NCBI RefSeq assembly: GCF_001562255.1 | Contig: NZ_CP014301.1 | Coordinates: 3,224,001-3,288,000, forward strand | Direction of reading: 5' to 3' | Source of the DNA: Bosea sp. PAMC 26642 | Lineage (GTDB): Bacteria; Pseudomonadota; Alphaproteobacteria; Rhizobiales; Beijerinckiaceae | DNA: 64,000 nt | Shown: piece by piece, positions 26,702 to 35,280 of the stretch | Numbering within the stretch: position 1 is the first letter of the stretch | Layout of the letters: each line of letters begins with the position of its first letter | Translations under genes and position numbers: made by a program | Notes under the pieces: generated by a model | What the model saw: the letters and a program-made list of their open reading frames with translations, nothing else | Told to the model about the DNA's origin: nothing | The model's database searches: none

Positions 26702-27694
26702 TCAGGCTCTCCAGAAAGGCGCTTCACAAGGAGCCGCAAGCAGAGCGTCCAACTCGGCGTCGAGGTGCAAGATGCTGATGGACATGCCCGCCATCTCCAT
26801 CGACGTCGCGTAGTGGCCGACAAGCGGGCGGACAATATCGATATCGGCGTTGGTCAGTTGCTGCTTTACGCGCCGGAAGACGATGAAAAGCTCCTCCAGC
26901 GGCGTCGCGCCGAGGCTGTTGATCAGAACTGATGCGCGTCCGGTCTTCTCGACACCCTCATCGCCCATTAGACGGCTCACCATTTCGTCAGCGATCTCGT
27001 CGGCGGCTCTCAATTTGTCGCGCCATATTCCCGGCTCGCCGTGGATGCCCATGCCCATCTCAATCTCGTCGTCGCCGATCTCGAAGGTCGGCCTGGACGA
27101 GCCTGGTATCTGGCAGGAGGCAAGCGCGACGCCGATCGTGCGACATTGCGAAACCGCCCTCTGGGCGGCACGCGCAACCTCGGACAGTTCAGCACCGGCC
27201 TCCGCTTTCGCCCCGGCCACTTTATAGGCGAAGATCAGCCCGGCTACGCCGCGGCGCTTTTGCCGCTCCGCCACACCGGCGCTGGCAATATCGTCGGTTC
27301 CGACAACCGTGGCCGTCTCGATCTCATCCTCAAGCAACTCACCGGCGAGATCGAAATTCATGCGGTCGCCGCCATAGTTGCCGTACAGCCTAAGGACACC
27401 ACGCCCGCCATCGACTGCCCGGATCGCGGCCGAGCAAGAATCCACGGACGGCCCGGCGAATACGTCTCCGATCGCACAGGCGTCGATGAGTCCCGTGCCG
27501 ACATAGCCGGTAAAGAGCGGCAAGTGTCCGGAGCCGCCACCGGATACGATCGCAACCTTGCCCCTTCTCGGAGCGTGAGAGCCTCGGATCACCCGTCCCC
27601 CAGGACCCTCCCGGACAAGCGAGGGGTGAGCCGCGGTCAAGCCTTCGAGCATCTCGTCGACGAAGGCGTCTGGCGCATTCATGAGTTTCTTCAT
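26702..27694 (-). CDS. dhaK: Dihydroxyacetone-kinase subunit DhaK-like (substrate-binding)
   Basis: A 330-residue ketose-binding subunit. The covalent substrate histidine is residue 218 in MGIHGEPG; SGGGSGHLPLFTGYVG near 53 and YGNYGGDRMNFDLA are also canonical. ATG at 27694 sits eight bases after GGGAGG; a GTG one codon earlier is possible. The gene begins a minus-strand unit dhaK-dhaL-ugpC, preceded by operator site 5. This puts kinase and importer ATPase under the GntR regulator. Confidence 0.87.
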   Translation of the reverse strand: MKKLMNAPDAFVDEMLEGLTAAHPSLVREGPGGRVIRGSHAPRRGKVAIVSGGGSGHLPLFTGYVGTGLIDACAIGDVFAGPSVDSCSAAIRAVDGGRGVLRLYGNYGGDRMNFDLAGELLEDEIETATVVGTDDIASAGVAERQKRRGVAGLIFAYKVAGAKAEAGAELSEVARAAQRAVSQCRTIGVALASCQIPGSSRPTFEIGDDEIEMGMGIHGEPGIWRDKLRAADEIADEMVSRLMGDEGVEKTGRASVLINSLGATPLEELFIVFRRVKQQLTNADIDIVRPLVGHYATSMEMAGMSISILHLDAELDALLAAPCEAPFWRA

Positions 27695-28023
27695 CACGAT
27701 GTCCTCCCGTTTTTAATTTGGTGGATTGTCTACAATGTGAACAGGCGGCCGTCGAGCGGAATTTCCGGCGACCGCGCCATCCAAGCCGGCTCGGTCGGTC
27801 ATCGCATCTGAGACGATGGCGAGCCTTGGCCTGCTCCGACATGATCGCAGCATCGTCGACATTGGCGACCGCGCCCGGCGAGGGTGCCGATCGGGCAACC
27901 TTTCGCGGTCTTCGCTATATGTTGAGGGCGGACCAGACGGATGCGGCGGCGTCTGCTGCGCGAAATTCCAGGACACATAGGTGTTCCAGAAGATGCGCCT
28001 CAGCAAGATTGAACAGGCATCCG
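27695..28023. other. Intergenic region with operator but no recognised gene
   Basis: The 329-bp spacer holds the dhaK ribosome site and operator site 5 near one end. The remainder has short frames without family resemblance. Confidence 0.5.
27725..27736. promoter_or_regulatory. GntR/FadR-type operator, site 5 (ATTGTCTACAAT)
   Basis: The 12-bp core palindrome is 31 bp upstream of the dhaK start on the minus strand. It matches sites 1 and 3 exactly in this core and therefore ties dhaK-dhaL-ugpC to the regulon 10 kb away. Confidence 0.7.
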
Positions 28024-28674
28024 TCAGTCGCGCGTATACTCCAAGCGGTAGAACCCGACATGTATCGGCTCGCTCGCACCAGCTTTAACGAGCTGTTCCC
28101 GAGCAACGACATCGGCGAGCGCATCTGTATCGGTGGCTTCGATCAGGGCAAACCAGGTGGGCGGCGCCTCGATGTCCGTCCTGTCACGTGACTCGGCCGT
28201 GCGGACCAGCGAAGAGGCGCCGTCGGCGACACAAAGATGCGCCCCGCAGATCCGCGGGCGCCTGGATATGCTGGCGACGAGATCGCTCAATTCAGCTTTC
28301 GCTTCCTCGGTGGCCGCGAAGCGAATGGACAACAGTCCGGCGCCACTGCCCGGTCCGCTGCTGGCGGCCACATGCGCGAGAGCGCGAGCGGTGTTGCGAA
28401 AATGACTGGTGGCCGTACGGGTCCAGGGCGTGGGAGCCTCAAGTCGCGCCGCGTAGCCCGCGCTGCGCAAGACCTCGAAATCGGCCGTCTCGTACAGCGT
28501 GAAAAACTCCGGGTCGGTCTCGGGTGTCACGGCGATGTAGCGACGCCCCCGCAGAAACCCGGGAATATCGACCCGCTCCGGGATGTGCTCGTTGATATGC
28601 CAATTATAGAACTCCTCCCGCCCCTCAGGAGTGATGTTGTTCCAGATCGCAACGACAGCGCCGCCGGCTAGCAT
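28024..28674 (-). CDS. Dimeric alpha-beta-barrel (EthD-like) domain protein
   Basis: A 216-residue protein that looks like two tandem ferredoxin-like halves. The opening AIWNNITPEGREEFYNWH and NEHIPERVDIPGFLRGRRY resemble EthD/Dabb-type stress or degradation proteins. The second half (LIEATDTDALADVVAREQ) repeats the theme more weakly. The start at 28674 is preceded by GGAAGAG. It is the last gene of the run IclR-SDR-barrel on the minus strand. A binding or isomerising role for an intermediate is conceivable; function is not known. Confidence 0.7.
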   Translation of the reverse strand: MLAGGAVVAIWNNITPEGREEFYNWHINEHIPERVDIPGFLRGRRYIAVTPETDPEFFTLYETADFEVLRSAGYAARLEAPTPWTRTATSHFRNTARALAHVAASSGPGSGAGLLSIRFAATEEAKAELSDLVASISRRPRICGAHLCVADGASSLVRTAESRDRTDIEAPPTWFALIEATDTDALADVVAREQLVKAGASEPIHVGFYRLEYTRD

Positions 28675-28688
28675 GAATGTCTCTTCCC

Positions 28689-29408
28689 TCAGTAGGTGGA
28701 TCGTCCGCCCGACAGGTCGAAGACCGCGCCGGTCGAGAATGTGCAGCCCGGCCCGCACAGCCATGAAACGGTCGCGGCCACTTCGTCCGGCTCGAGAAAA
28801 CGGCCGAGCGGGATGCGACCCAGCAGGTCCGCGCGCCGCTCCGGCGCCAGAGACCTTTCCATAGGCCCAGCGACGACGGTCGGCGTTATGGCGTTGACGA
28901 GAATGCCTTCGCCCGCGAGCTCCTTGCCGAGCGATTTCACGAGCGCGATCAGCCCTGCCTTCGATGCCGCGTAAGGGCCGGCGAGGGCGGTCCCTTCCTT
29001 GCCTTGTACGGAGGCCATGACGACGATGCGTCCGCGACTAGGCGCATCGTTTCTAAGAAGCGCCGGGACAACCGCACCCAGTGTCATGAAGGCGGACACT
29101 AGATTGACCTCGAGCACGCGCCGAACCTCGGCTGGCGCCACCAGCCACACCGGCGCGACAGGACCCAGTATACCAGCATTCACGACGAGCACGCGGATCG
29201 CACCAAGCCGCTTTTCCGTCTCCGAGACGGCTGCGGCGAGCGCGTCGGCATCGGTGACATCGACTGAAAGCGCCAAGTGAGCTTCGGCTACGTCGTCGAT
29301 AAGATCCCAGGATACAGTGGTGAAACCGTCCGTATTCAGCCGCTGCAGAATCGAGCGACCGATCGCCCCGGCGCCCCCCGTCACGATTGCCACACCCGGG
29401 TTCGTCAC
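28689..29408 (-). CDS. SDR-family NAD(P)-dependent oxidoreductase (copy D)
   Basis: A 239-residue short-chain dehydrogenase with TGGAGAIG at 10-17, NAG at 77-79 and the catalytic set Ser133, Tyr146 and Lys150. The start overlaps the upstream IclR stop by four bases. It is a paralogue of the SDR at 22992 (shared GKEGT and C-terminal FDxSGGR). It belongs to the IclR module rather than the GntR module, which suggests that related substrates are handled by both. Confidence 0.88.
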   Translation of the reverse strand: MTNPGVAIVTGGAGAIGRSILQRLNTDGFTTVSWDLIDDVAEAHLALSVDVTDADALAAAVSETEKRLGAIRVLVVNAGILGPVAPVWLVAPAEVRRVLEVNLVSAFMTLGAVVPALLRNDAPSRGRIVVMASVQGKEGTALAGPYAASKAGLIALVKSLGKELAGEGILVNAITPTVVAGPMERSLAPERRADLLGRIPLGRFLEPDEVAATVSWLCGPGCTFSTGAVFDLSGGRSTY

Positions 29409-30229
29409 AGCGATGCCTCGGCGCGTTTCGCGGGAGACGGCGCTTTCTTTGATGAAGGGGACCAGGCCAGGGCCATAAGTTGCGAGGCGCGCCGCAAATC
29501 AGGTAGCAAATTCTGAATGCGATCTTCGCTCAGCCTGATGATCGGCGCAGCTATGCTCATTGTACCGACGACTGCACCATTGCATTCGACAGGAACGGCG
29601 ATTGCGGCCACGCCTTGCTCAGCCTCCTCCATCGCGAGCCCGTATCGCCGCGATCGGGTAAGATCGAGTTCGGCGATCAGCTCCGGGATTGTTTTCACGG
29701 CTTTGTCACTACCCGTGGCACGACCAAGTCCGGCATCGAGGCAGATCTTTACCGCATCGTCGATCGAGAGAGTTGAGAGCCAAGCCTTTCCGTTGGCTGT
29801 CGCAAACGGGATGACCCTCTCCGTCATATCCGCTTCGTAGACGAGGCCGGAGCGTCGTCCACGAGCCGAGCCTATCCAGACGAGTTCCCCGTTTTGAACG
29901 GCCGTCAGCCTGACCAATTCCTTGGTCTGTGCTGCAAGCCGATCAAGAATCGGCTGCCGAAGGTTGTCGACGTCATAGCTTGCCAAAAGGCGCTGACCAA
30001 GAAGCGCCAAACGCAAGGTGAGAACATAAGTATCGCCCTCGTCGCGTTCGACCCAGCCGCGCTCGACCAGCCCCGCGAGCACCCGATGCACAGCACTCTT
30101 GGGCACGCCAAGCGTCGCTGCCAGATCAGAAAGGCGAACGGGTCCGTCAGCCTGCGCCATCAGCTCGATCGCGACCACGACCCTGTCGATACCACCGCCC
30201 CAACCAGACCTCGCGGAAAGATCCGCCAT
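29405..30229 (-). CDS. IclR-family transcriptional regulator (first copy)
   Basis: A 274-residue regulator. The N-terminal winged helix shows VRLSDLAATLGVPKSAVHRVLAGL (about residues 30-53 in two parts) and the wing GWVERDEGDTYVLT. The C-terminal effector domain ends with LLPDLRRASQLMAL. The start at 30229 follows GAGGGA. An in-frame upstream extension has no ribosome site. It shares a unit with the SDR and barrel genes and lies next to the Tau-type ATPase. A candidate binding site overlaps the promoter at 31070. Confidence 0.87.
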   Translation of the reverse strand: MADLSARSGWGGGIDRVVVAIELMAQADGPVRLSDLAATLGVPKSAVHRVLAGLVERGWVERDEGDTYVLTLRLALLGQRLLASYDVDNLRQPILDRLAAQTKELVRLTAVQNGELVWIGSARGRRSGLVYEADMTERVIPFATANGKAWLSTLSIDDAVKICLDAGLGRATGSDKAVKTIPELIAELDLTRSRRYGLAMEEAEQGVAAIAVPVECNGAVVGTMSIAAPIIRLSEDRIQNLLPDLRRASQLMALAWSPSSKKAPSPAKRAEASL

Positions 30230-30246
30230 GGCTTCGTCCCTCGATA

Positions 30247-31002
30247 TCAGTGCAATACGCCGCGGGAGAGGAAGAATTCGGTAATCTCCTCGCTGCGCGC
30301 AAGAAACTCCGGCGATCGGCGCGCGGCCAAACCTCGCGGGCGTGGAATGTTGATGTCCAGGATCTGCTCCACCTGGCCCGGCCGTGGCGTCATGACGATC
30401 ACGCGGTCGGCAAGGAGCACCGCCTCGTCGATAGAGTGGGTGATGAACACGACCGTCATGCGGTTGGCGAGCCAAAGCGCCTCCAGATCGACGCGCATCT
30501 GCTCGCGCGTCAGGGCGTCAAGCGCACCGAACGGTTCGTCCATCAATAGCAGCCGAGGCTGCAGCAGAAGCGCACGTGCGATCGACGCCCGTTGCTTCAT
30601 GCCGCCGGACAGCTCATGCGGCAGGCTATTCGCGAAATCCTTGAGGCCGACGCTGGTCAGAAGCTCCATCGCCTTTGGCTTGAGCTCGGCGCGGCTGCGC
30701 CCTGTCATGTCGGCGGGGAACAACACGTTGTCGAGAACGGTGCGCCACGGCAGCAGGACGTGACCCTGGAAGACGATGCCCATATCGGCCGGCGGAAGTT
30801 TCGCTACGTCACCGAAGACGGAAATCGTCCCGGTACTCGGCGCCGCCAGCCGGGAGATCAACCGCATCAATGTCGATTTGCCGCAACCGGACGGCCCGAC
30901 CACGGCTACGAACTCGCCGTCGCCAATCCGAAGATCGACCTTCTCCAAGGCAAGGACGTCGCCAAAGCGCTTTGTGACGCCCGATATCTCGATTCCCGGC
31001 AC
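30247..31002 (-). CDS. ABC transporter ATPase, nitrate/sulfonate/taurine type
   Basis: A 251-residue ATPase of the TauB/SsuB class. Motifs are Walker [10 protein letters not shown], the Q-loop in MGIVFQGHVLLPWRTV, signature LSGGMKQR, Walker B LLLMDEPFGALDA and the switch FITHSIDEAV. It is divergent from its partner permease at 31151, an unusual split: the permease and binding protein are on the other strand across a shared promoter region. Substrates of the class range from sulfonates to pyrimidine precursors and aromatic acids. Confidence 0.88.
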   Translation of the reverse strand: MPGIEISGVTKRFGDVLALEKVDLRIGDGEFVAVVGPSGCGKSTLMRLISRLAAPSTGTISVFGDVAKLPPADMGIVFQGHVLLPWRTVLDNVLFPADMTGRSRAELKPKAMELLTSVGLKDFANSLPHELSGGMKQRASIARALLLQPRLLLMDEPFGALDALTREQMRVDLEALWLANRMTVVFITHSIDEAVLLADRVIVMTPRPGQVEQILDINIPRPRGLAARRSPEFLARSEEITEFFLSRGVLH

Positions 31003-31047
31003 TCAGAGCCTCCCCCGTTGTCTATTTGGCTTCGCCATCGAAGTGGC

Positions 31048-31084
31048 TTGACAGGAAATCTGTTACAACTAGAACATCGTTCCA
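31048..31084 (+). promoter_or_regulatory. Promoter with IclR-type palindrome
   Basis: TTGACA at 31048-31053 and TAGAAC at 31070-31075 are 16 nt apart. The imperfect palindrome TAGAACATCGTTCCA at 31070-31084 covers the -10 region and resembles the classic IclR box (compare the one at 36513). It lies between the ATPase and permease genes and is a likely site for the IclR protein at 29405. Confidence 0.5.
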
Positions 31085-31150
31085 ACAAGAGATTTTTGAA
31101 GCGGCATTCCGAGGTTCAGCCCCGGATATCGACGCTCAGGGAGTAGGCCG

Positions 31151-31948
31151 ATGGACGTTATCAGGCGCTGGCGCGCGGGCCTTCAGACGACTGTAAGTCT
31201 GGTCGGCGCGCTGTTGGTGTGGGAGTTGGCGGTCCGCGTGCTTCTTGTGCCGGAATACATCTTGCCCGCACCCACCCGCGTCTTCGCCGATCTGTTCAAG
31301 AACGCCGCGATCATCGCGCCAGCCGCGCTAGCCACACTTCAGCCGATGGTTCTGGGCTTCCTCGCTGCGGCGATCCTCGGGGTCGCACTTGCGCTGCTTG
31401 TCGTCTATTCGCCGGCGTTCGAGGCTGCATTTTACCCGCTGCTCGTTGTCCTTCAGATCATTCCGAAGATCGCGATCGCACCGCTCTTCATCATCTGGGT
31501 CGGCTTTGGTTTGCCGTCGAAGGTCTTGTTGGTGTTCTTACTGTCGTTTTTTCCGATAGTCGTCAACGCGATCTCGGCGTTCAAGGCGACCGAGCCCGAC
31601 GTCTACGATCTCGCCAAGACCTACCGGGCCAGCCGCCTTCGCGTCTTCTGGTCGGTCGAATTGCCCGGCGCGCTGCCATCCCTGTTTGCGGGCTTCAAAG
31701 TCGCCGCGGCGCTGTCGGCCACTGCGGCTGTCGTCGCCGAATTCGTGGCGTCCGACAACGGTCTCGGTTACCTGCTGCTCGGCTACAACGGCAGCATGAA
31801 CACCAGCATGACCTTCGCCACGATCGTGGTGCTGAGTATGCTGGGCCTTCTGCTCTATGGATGCGTGGAGCTTGTCGAGCGCTGGGCCATTCCCTGGCAT
31901 GTCTCGCAGCGCCGCGACGGCCTCACGGTAGCCAAGAGCCCGACATGA
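31151..31948 (+). CDS. ABC transporter permease, nitrate/sulfonate/taurine type
   Basis: A 265-residue permease of the TauC/SsuC class, with six hydrophobic segments and the conserved loop TYRASRLRVFWSVELPGALPS that contacts the ATPase. It follows GGGAGTAGG. Partner ATPase is at 30247 and binding protein at 32059. The start of the transcript is probably the promoter at 31048. Confidence 0.88.
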   Translation: MDVIRRWRAGLQTTVSLVGALLVWELAVRVLLVPEYILPAPTRVFADLFKNAAIIAPAALATLQPMVLGFLAAAILGVALALLVVYSPAFEAAFYPLLVVLQIIPKIAIAPLFIIWVGFGLPSKVLLVFLLSFFPIVVNAISAFKATEPDVYDLAKTYRASRLRVFWSVELPGALPSLFAGFKVAAALSATAAVVAEFVASDNGLGYLLLGYNGSMNTSMTFATIVVLSMLGLLLYGCVELVERWAIPWHVSQRRDGLTVAKSPT

Positions 31949-32058
31949 GCGAAGCTCCAGGCGCGCAGTGTTCGGGGCCTGAGCTCGTCCATTGTCCGGC
32001 CTTTTCACCATGAATACCGGCATGCGTATTTCGGAACACACCAAGGAGGAGAAAAACA

Positions 32059-33063
32059 ATGTCAGGAACCACAGGACTTAATCGACGCACCGCGTTGATC
32101 GGCCTCGGAGCCGCCGCGCTCGCCAGCCCCTCCATCGTGCGAGCCGCGCCCCTCGAGCGTGTCTCGCTTCGGTTGAATTGGGTGCTGAGCGGCCTGTTCT
32201 CGGCCTTCTACAACGGCCGCGACAAGGGCTTCTTCAGTGAAGAAGGCATCGAATTGACCATCGGCGAAGGCAAGGGGTCCGGCGTCACCGTCCAGGCCGT
32301 CGCCGCCGGCGGCGACACCTTCGGGCTTGCCGACGGCGGCAGCATCATCCTCGGAGCGACCAAGGGCGCGGCGGTGAAGGCGGTCATGGGCATCATGAAC
32401 ACCTCTCCCTACAGCATATCGATGCGCGAAGAAGTCGGCGTCAAGACGATCAAGGATCTCGTCGGCAAGACGATCGCCGTCACGCCGGGCGAGGCAGGGC
32501 TGCCGCTGCTTCAGGCGATCTGGGCCGCCAACGGCATCGATCCGGCTTCCGTCAAGCTCCTCAATGTCGACGGCTCCGGTAAGCTCGTCGCTATCCTCAG
32601 CGGTCGCGTCGATGGCGTGCTGGCAGGGCTCGAGAGCCAGGTAGTCATACTGGCGCAGAAGGGTCTGAAGCAAACCGTTCTGAAATATGCCGATCTTGGC
32701 GCTAATACCCAGGGCGTGTCGCTCTTCACGACCGTGGCCACTGAGCAGAAGCAGCCTGACCTCGTAAAGCGCATGGTGCGCGCCATGATCCGCTCGATGA
32801 AGGATGCCGAGCAGAATCCCGCCGCAGTCGTCGATGCCGGCATCAAGGCCAAACCAAGCGAGGACAAGGCGCTGTTCGCCGAGCAGCTCAAGGTCGCCAG
32901 CACCCTGTTCTATGCGCCCAGCGACAGCAAGAAGCGGCTGGGCTTCATGATGGCCGAGGATTGGGCGCGGACGCTCGAGCTGATGAAGCGCTACCAGGAT
33001 CTCGTCACCGACATGCCGGCCGATCGCTTCTACACGAACGCATTCCTGCCCGACGTCGCCTGA
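32059..33063 (+). CDS. ABC transporter substrate-binding protein, NMT1/TauA type
   Basis: A 334-residue binding protein of the NMT1/THI5-like class. The leader has a twin-arginine-like motif (NRRTALIG) and ends near SIVRAAP. The mature part starts RVSLRLNWVLSGLFSAFY, typical for pyrimidine-, nitrate- and sulfonate-like ligands. The start at 32059 follows GGAGGAG. It completes the importer with 30247 and 31151 and is 9 nt before an MBL hydrolase. Confidence 0.87.
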   Translation: MSGTTGLNRRTALIGLGAAALASPSIVRAAPLERVSLRLNWVLSGLFSAFYNGRDKGFFSEEGIELTIGEGKGSGVTVQAVAAGGDTFGLADGGSIILGATKGAAVKAVMGIMNTSPYSISMREEVGVKTIKDLVGKTIAVTPGEAGLPLLQAIWAANGIDPASVKLLNVDGSGKLVAILSGRVDGVLAGLESQVVILAQKGLKQTVLKYADLGANTQGVSLFTTVATEQKQPDLVKRMVRAMIRSMKDAEQNPAAVVDAGIKAKPSEDKALFAEQLKVASTLFYAPSDSKKRLGFMMAEDWARTLELMKRYQDLVTDMPADRFYTNAFLPDVA

Positions 33064-33072
33064 GAGCCCACG

Positions 33073-33969
33073 ATGCTGATCGGCGACATCTCCGTGACCC
33101 GGATCGGAGAATTCGAAGGACCTCGGACAAAACCCGAGGTCCTGTTTCCGGATTTCGACCGCCAGACCTTCGAACGGCATCTCAACTGGCTGGCACCGGA
33201 TCATTATGACCCGACGGAAGACCGGCTGATGGCAAGCTTCCACAGCTGGCTGATCCGGATGCCGGGCCTGACAGTGCTGGTGGATACCTGCGCCGGCAAT
33301 CACAAGGAGCGCCCGAACAATCCGGGCTTCCATCGTCTCGAGACGCCATGGCTGGAGCGACTGGCGGAAGCAGGCGTCGCCCCCGAGCAGGTCGATATCG
33401 TCATGTGCACGCATCTCCATGTCGATCATTGCGGCTGGAACACGCGGCTGCGTAACGGCCACTGGGTCCCGACATTCCCCAATGCGCGCTATATCTTTTC
33501 CTGCGACGAGCTCGACCATGCGGATACTCGCCGCAACCCGAGGCGCGCCGATGATCCGAACGCAGGTGTGTTCGAGGACAGCGTGCTGCCGATCCTGCTC
33601 TCGGGGCAGGCCTCCCCGGTCGCCGGCGCCCATGCGATCAACGACGCTCTCCTGATCGAGCCGGCGCCCGGCCACACCGTCGGCTCCGTAACGCTGCGCC
33701 TGACGAGCGCAGGCCGGCAAGGCCTGTTCATCGGCGACATCATGCATCATCCGATTCAGGTGTATCGGCCCGATTGGAACAGCCGCTATTGCGAGATGCC
33801 CGATGCTGCCATCAGGACAAGACGACGCATTCTCGCTGAAAGCGCCGATGCCGACATCGTGCTGCTGCCCGCGCATTTTGCCGCTCCCCATGCCGGCTAC
33901 GTCAACCGAAGCGGCTCGAATTTCAGTTTCCGCTTTGCAGACGGCGATGGCATGCCACGGCGTCTTTGA
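33073..33969 (+). CDS. Metallo-beta-lactamase-fold hydrolase (copy B)
   Basis: A 298-residue MBL-fold enzyme. The dinuclear site is complete: HLHVDH, PAPGHTVGS, the Asp in FIGDIMH and a final His in LLPAHF. Compared with the lactonase-like protein at 22089 it has an extra 45 N-terminal residues and a longer middle. It is co-directional with the importer genes. In context it may open a lactone or ester formed from the imported compound. Confidence 0.85.
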   Translation: MLIGDISVTRIGEFEGPRTKPEVLFPDFDRQTFERHLNWLAPDHYDPTEDRLMASFHSWLIRMPGLTVLVDTCAGNHKERPNNPGFHRLETPWLERLAEAGVAPEQVDIVMCTHLHVDHCGWNTRLRNGHWVPTFPNARYIFSCDELDHADTRRNPRRADDPNAGVFEDSVLPILLSGQASPVAGAHAINDALLIEPAPGHTVGSVTLRLTSAGRQGLFIGDIMHHPIQVYRPDWNSRYCEMPDAAIRTRRRILAESADADIVLLPAHFAAPHAGYVNRSGSNFSFRFADGDGMPRRL

Positions 33970-34084
33970 GCTCGCGCCGCCGTTGCGAGCCGCTCGCCGC
34001 TAAGGCCGTTTGGCCGGTCGCCTGACACCACATGCCCGGGTCGAAGTCATCTTTCGTTTCAACATCCAGCTCCTGGAGATCCCG

Positions 34085-34921
34085 ATGAAGTTGCTGCGTT
34101 ACGGCCCCAAAGGGCGTGAGAAGCCCGCTGTCCTTGATCGCGACGGTGCTGTCCGCGATCTATCGAGCTTGGCTGGAGACATCACGCCGAAGACGCTCGC
34201 CGCCGGGCTGATCGAGGCGGTCAAGGTTGCGGATCTTTCAAAACTGCCGATTCTGCCCGCGGGCCAACGTATCGGGCCCTGCGTCGCGGAAAGCGGTAAC
34301 TTCATCGCGGTTGGTCTCAACTATGCAGACCATGCGGCCGAGACCGGAGCCGAGATTCCCAAAGAGCCGATTCTGTTCAACAAGGCGCGCTCCTGCATCA
34401 TCGGCCCCAACGACGACGTGCAGATTCCGCCCGGCTCGGAAAAGTCGGATTGGGAAGTCGAGATCGCGTTCGTCATAGGAAAAACGGCGAGTCACGTTCC
34501 GGAAGCCGACGCGCTGAGCTACGTCGCCGGTTATTGCATCTGCAACGATGTATCCGAGCGCGCTTACCAGATCGAGCGCGGCGGCCAATGGATGAAGGGC
34601 AAGTGCTGTCCGACCTTCGGCCCCCTCGGCCCTTACCTTGTCACCACCGATGAGGTACCCGATCCGCAGAACCTCTCGCTGTGGCTCGAACTCAACGGCA
34701 AGAAGGTTCAGGATGGCTCGACGAGGACGATGATCTTCCCGATCGCCCATCTCGTCTCCTACATCAGCCAATTCATGATTCTGGAGCCGGGCGATATCGT
34801 CACGACCGGCACGCCGCCAGGCGTCGGCCTCGGCATGAAGCCGCCGCTCTTTCTGAAAAAGGGCGACGTGATGCGGCTTGGCATAGACGGGCTCGGCGTG
34901 CAGCAACAGCACGTCATTTGA
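34085..34921 (+). CDS. FAH-family hydrolase, resembling 2,4-diketo-3-deoxy-sugar-acid hydrolase
   Basis: A 278-residue fumarylacetoacetate-hydrolase family protein. Metal ligands are visible in the WEVEIAFVIG block and the active-site region NDVSERAYQIERGGQW; the C-terminal STGTPPGVGLG-type stretch (here TTGTPPGVGLG) is canonical. The overall layout matches enzymes that split 2,4-diketo-3-deoxy-L-rhamnonate or -fuconate to pyruvate and lactate. Such genes usually neighbour an SDR that makes the diketo acid; here the neighbouring SDR is decayed (35281-35605). The start at 34085 follows GGAGAT. Other FAH reactions remain possible. Confidence 0.8.
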   Translation: MKLLRYGPKGREKPAVLDRDGAVRDLSSLAGDITPKTLAAGLIEAVKVADLSKLPILPAGQRIGPCVAESGNFIAVGLNYADHAAETGAEIPKEPILFNKARSCIIGPNDDVQIPPGSEKSDWEVEIAFVIGKTASHVPEADALSYVAGYCICNDVSERAYQIERGGQWMKGKCCPTFGPLGPYLVTTDEVPDPQNLSLWLELNGKKVQDGSTRTMIFPIAHLVSYISQFMILEPGDIVTTGTPPGVGLGMKPPLFLKKGDVMRLGIDGLGVQQQHVI

Positions 34922-34925
34922 TGAA

Positions 34926-34950
34926 AGGCCTCGCGGTGCGGTCGAGGCCT
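34926..34950 (+). terminator. Hairpin after the FAH-family gene
   Basis: An 8-bp perfect stem (AGGCCTCG with CGAGGCCT) begins five bases after the stop codon with a 9-nt loop. There is no T run, so termination would be weak or factor-assisted. The following 200 bp to 35149 hold no recognised gene. Confidence 0.4.
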
Positions 34951-35149
34951 AGGAATCCTGCAGACGAAGGGTCTGCGAAGTCTAGATCAGAGTGGTCCAG
35001 AAAGATCTGGAGGGGGCGCCGTGATCGACGGCCGCCCCACGCTGATGCCAAAGCGCTCGGTCCCCTTGCCCTGGCGCCGAGGATATTGACGCAAAAATCG
35101 CCGGATTTCACCAGAATGGCCGCTCATCTAGGCCTTTGATCAACGCAGG

Positions 35150-35280
35150 TCAGGGGGCGGCGGGCTCGGCATAGACCAATGACGGCTGTCCCATGCCATG
35201 CAAGCCGCCGGCCTCATTCATGCAAGGTGACGATGTTGACAGTCTCCGCAAGACGGAGCATCGCCCGCTTGAAATCGTCC
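35150..35280 (-). pseudogene. Flavin reductase fragment (N-terminal), frameshifted
   Basis: On the minus strand, bases 35280 to about 35230 encode DFKRAMLRLAETVNIVT, matching FLEAMRRLASTVSIVTC of the intact enzyme at 14863. After a one-base slip the next frame gives CMNEAGGLHGMG, matching the CADESGWHGMA stretch. Similarity then fades and the frame stops at 35150. Only about 40 of some 170 residues remain, and the piece is joined directly to a decayed SDR. Confidence 0.65.

Noticed and set aside
31014..31026. CGTTGTCTATTT as a GntR operator
   Set aside because: Only one half-site is present and no palindrome is formed.
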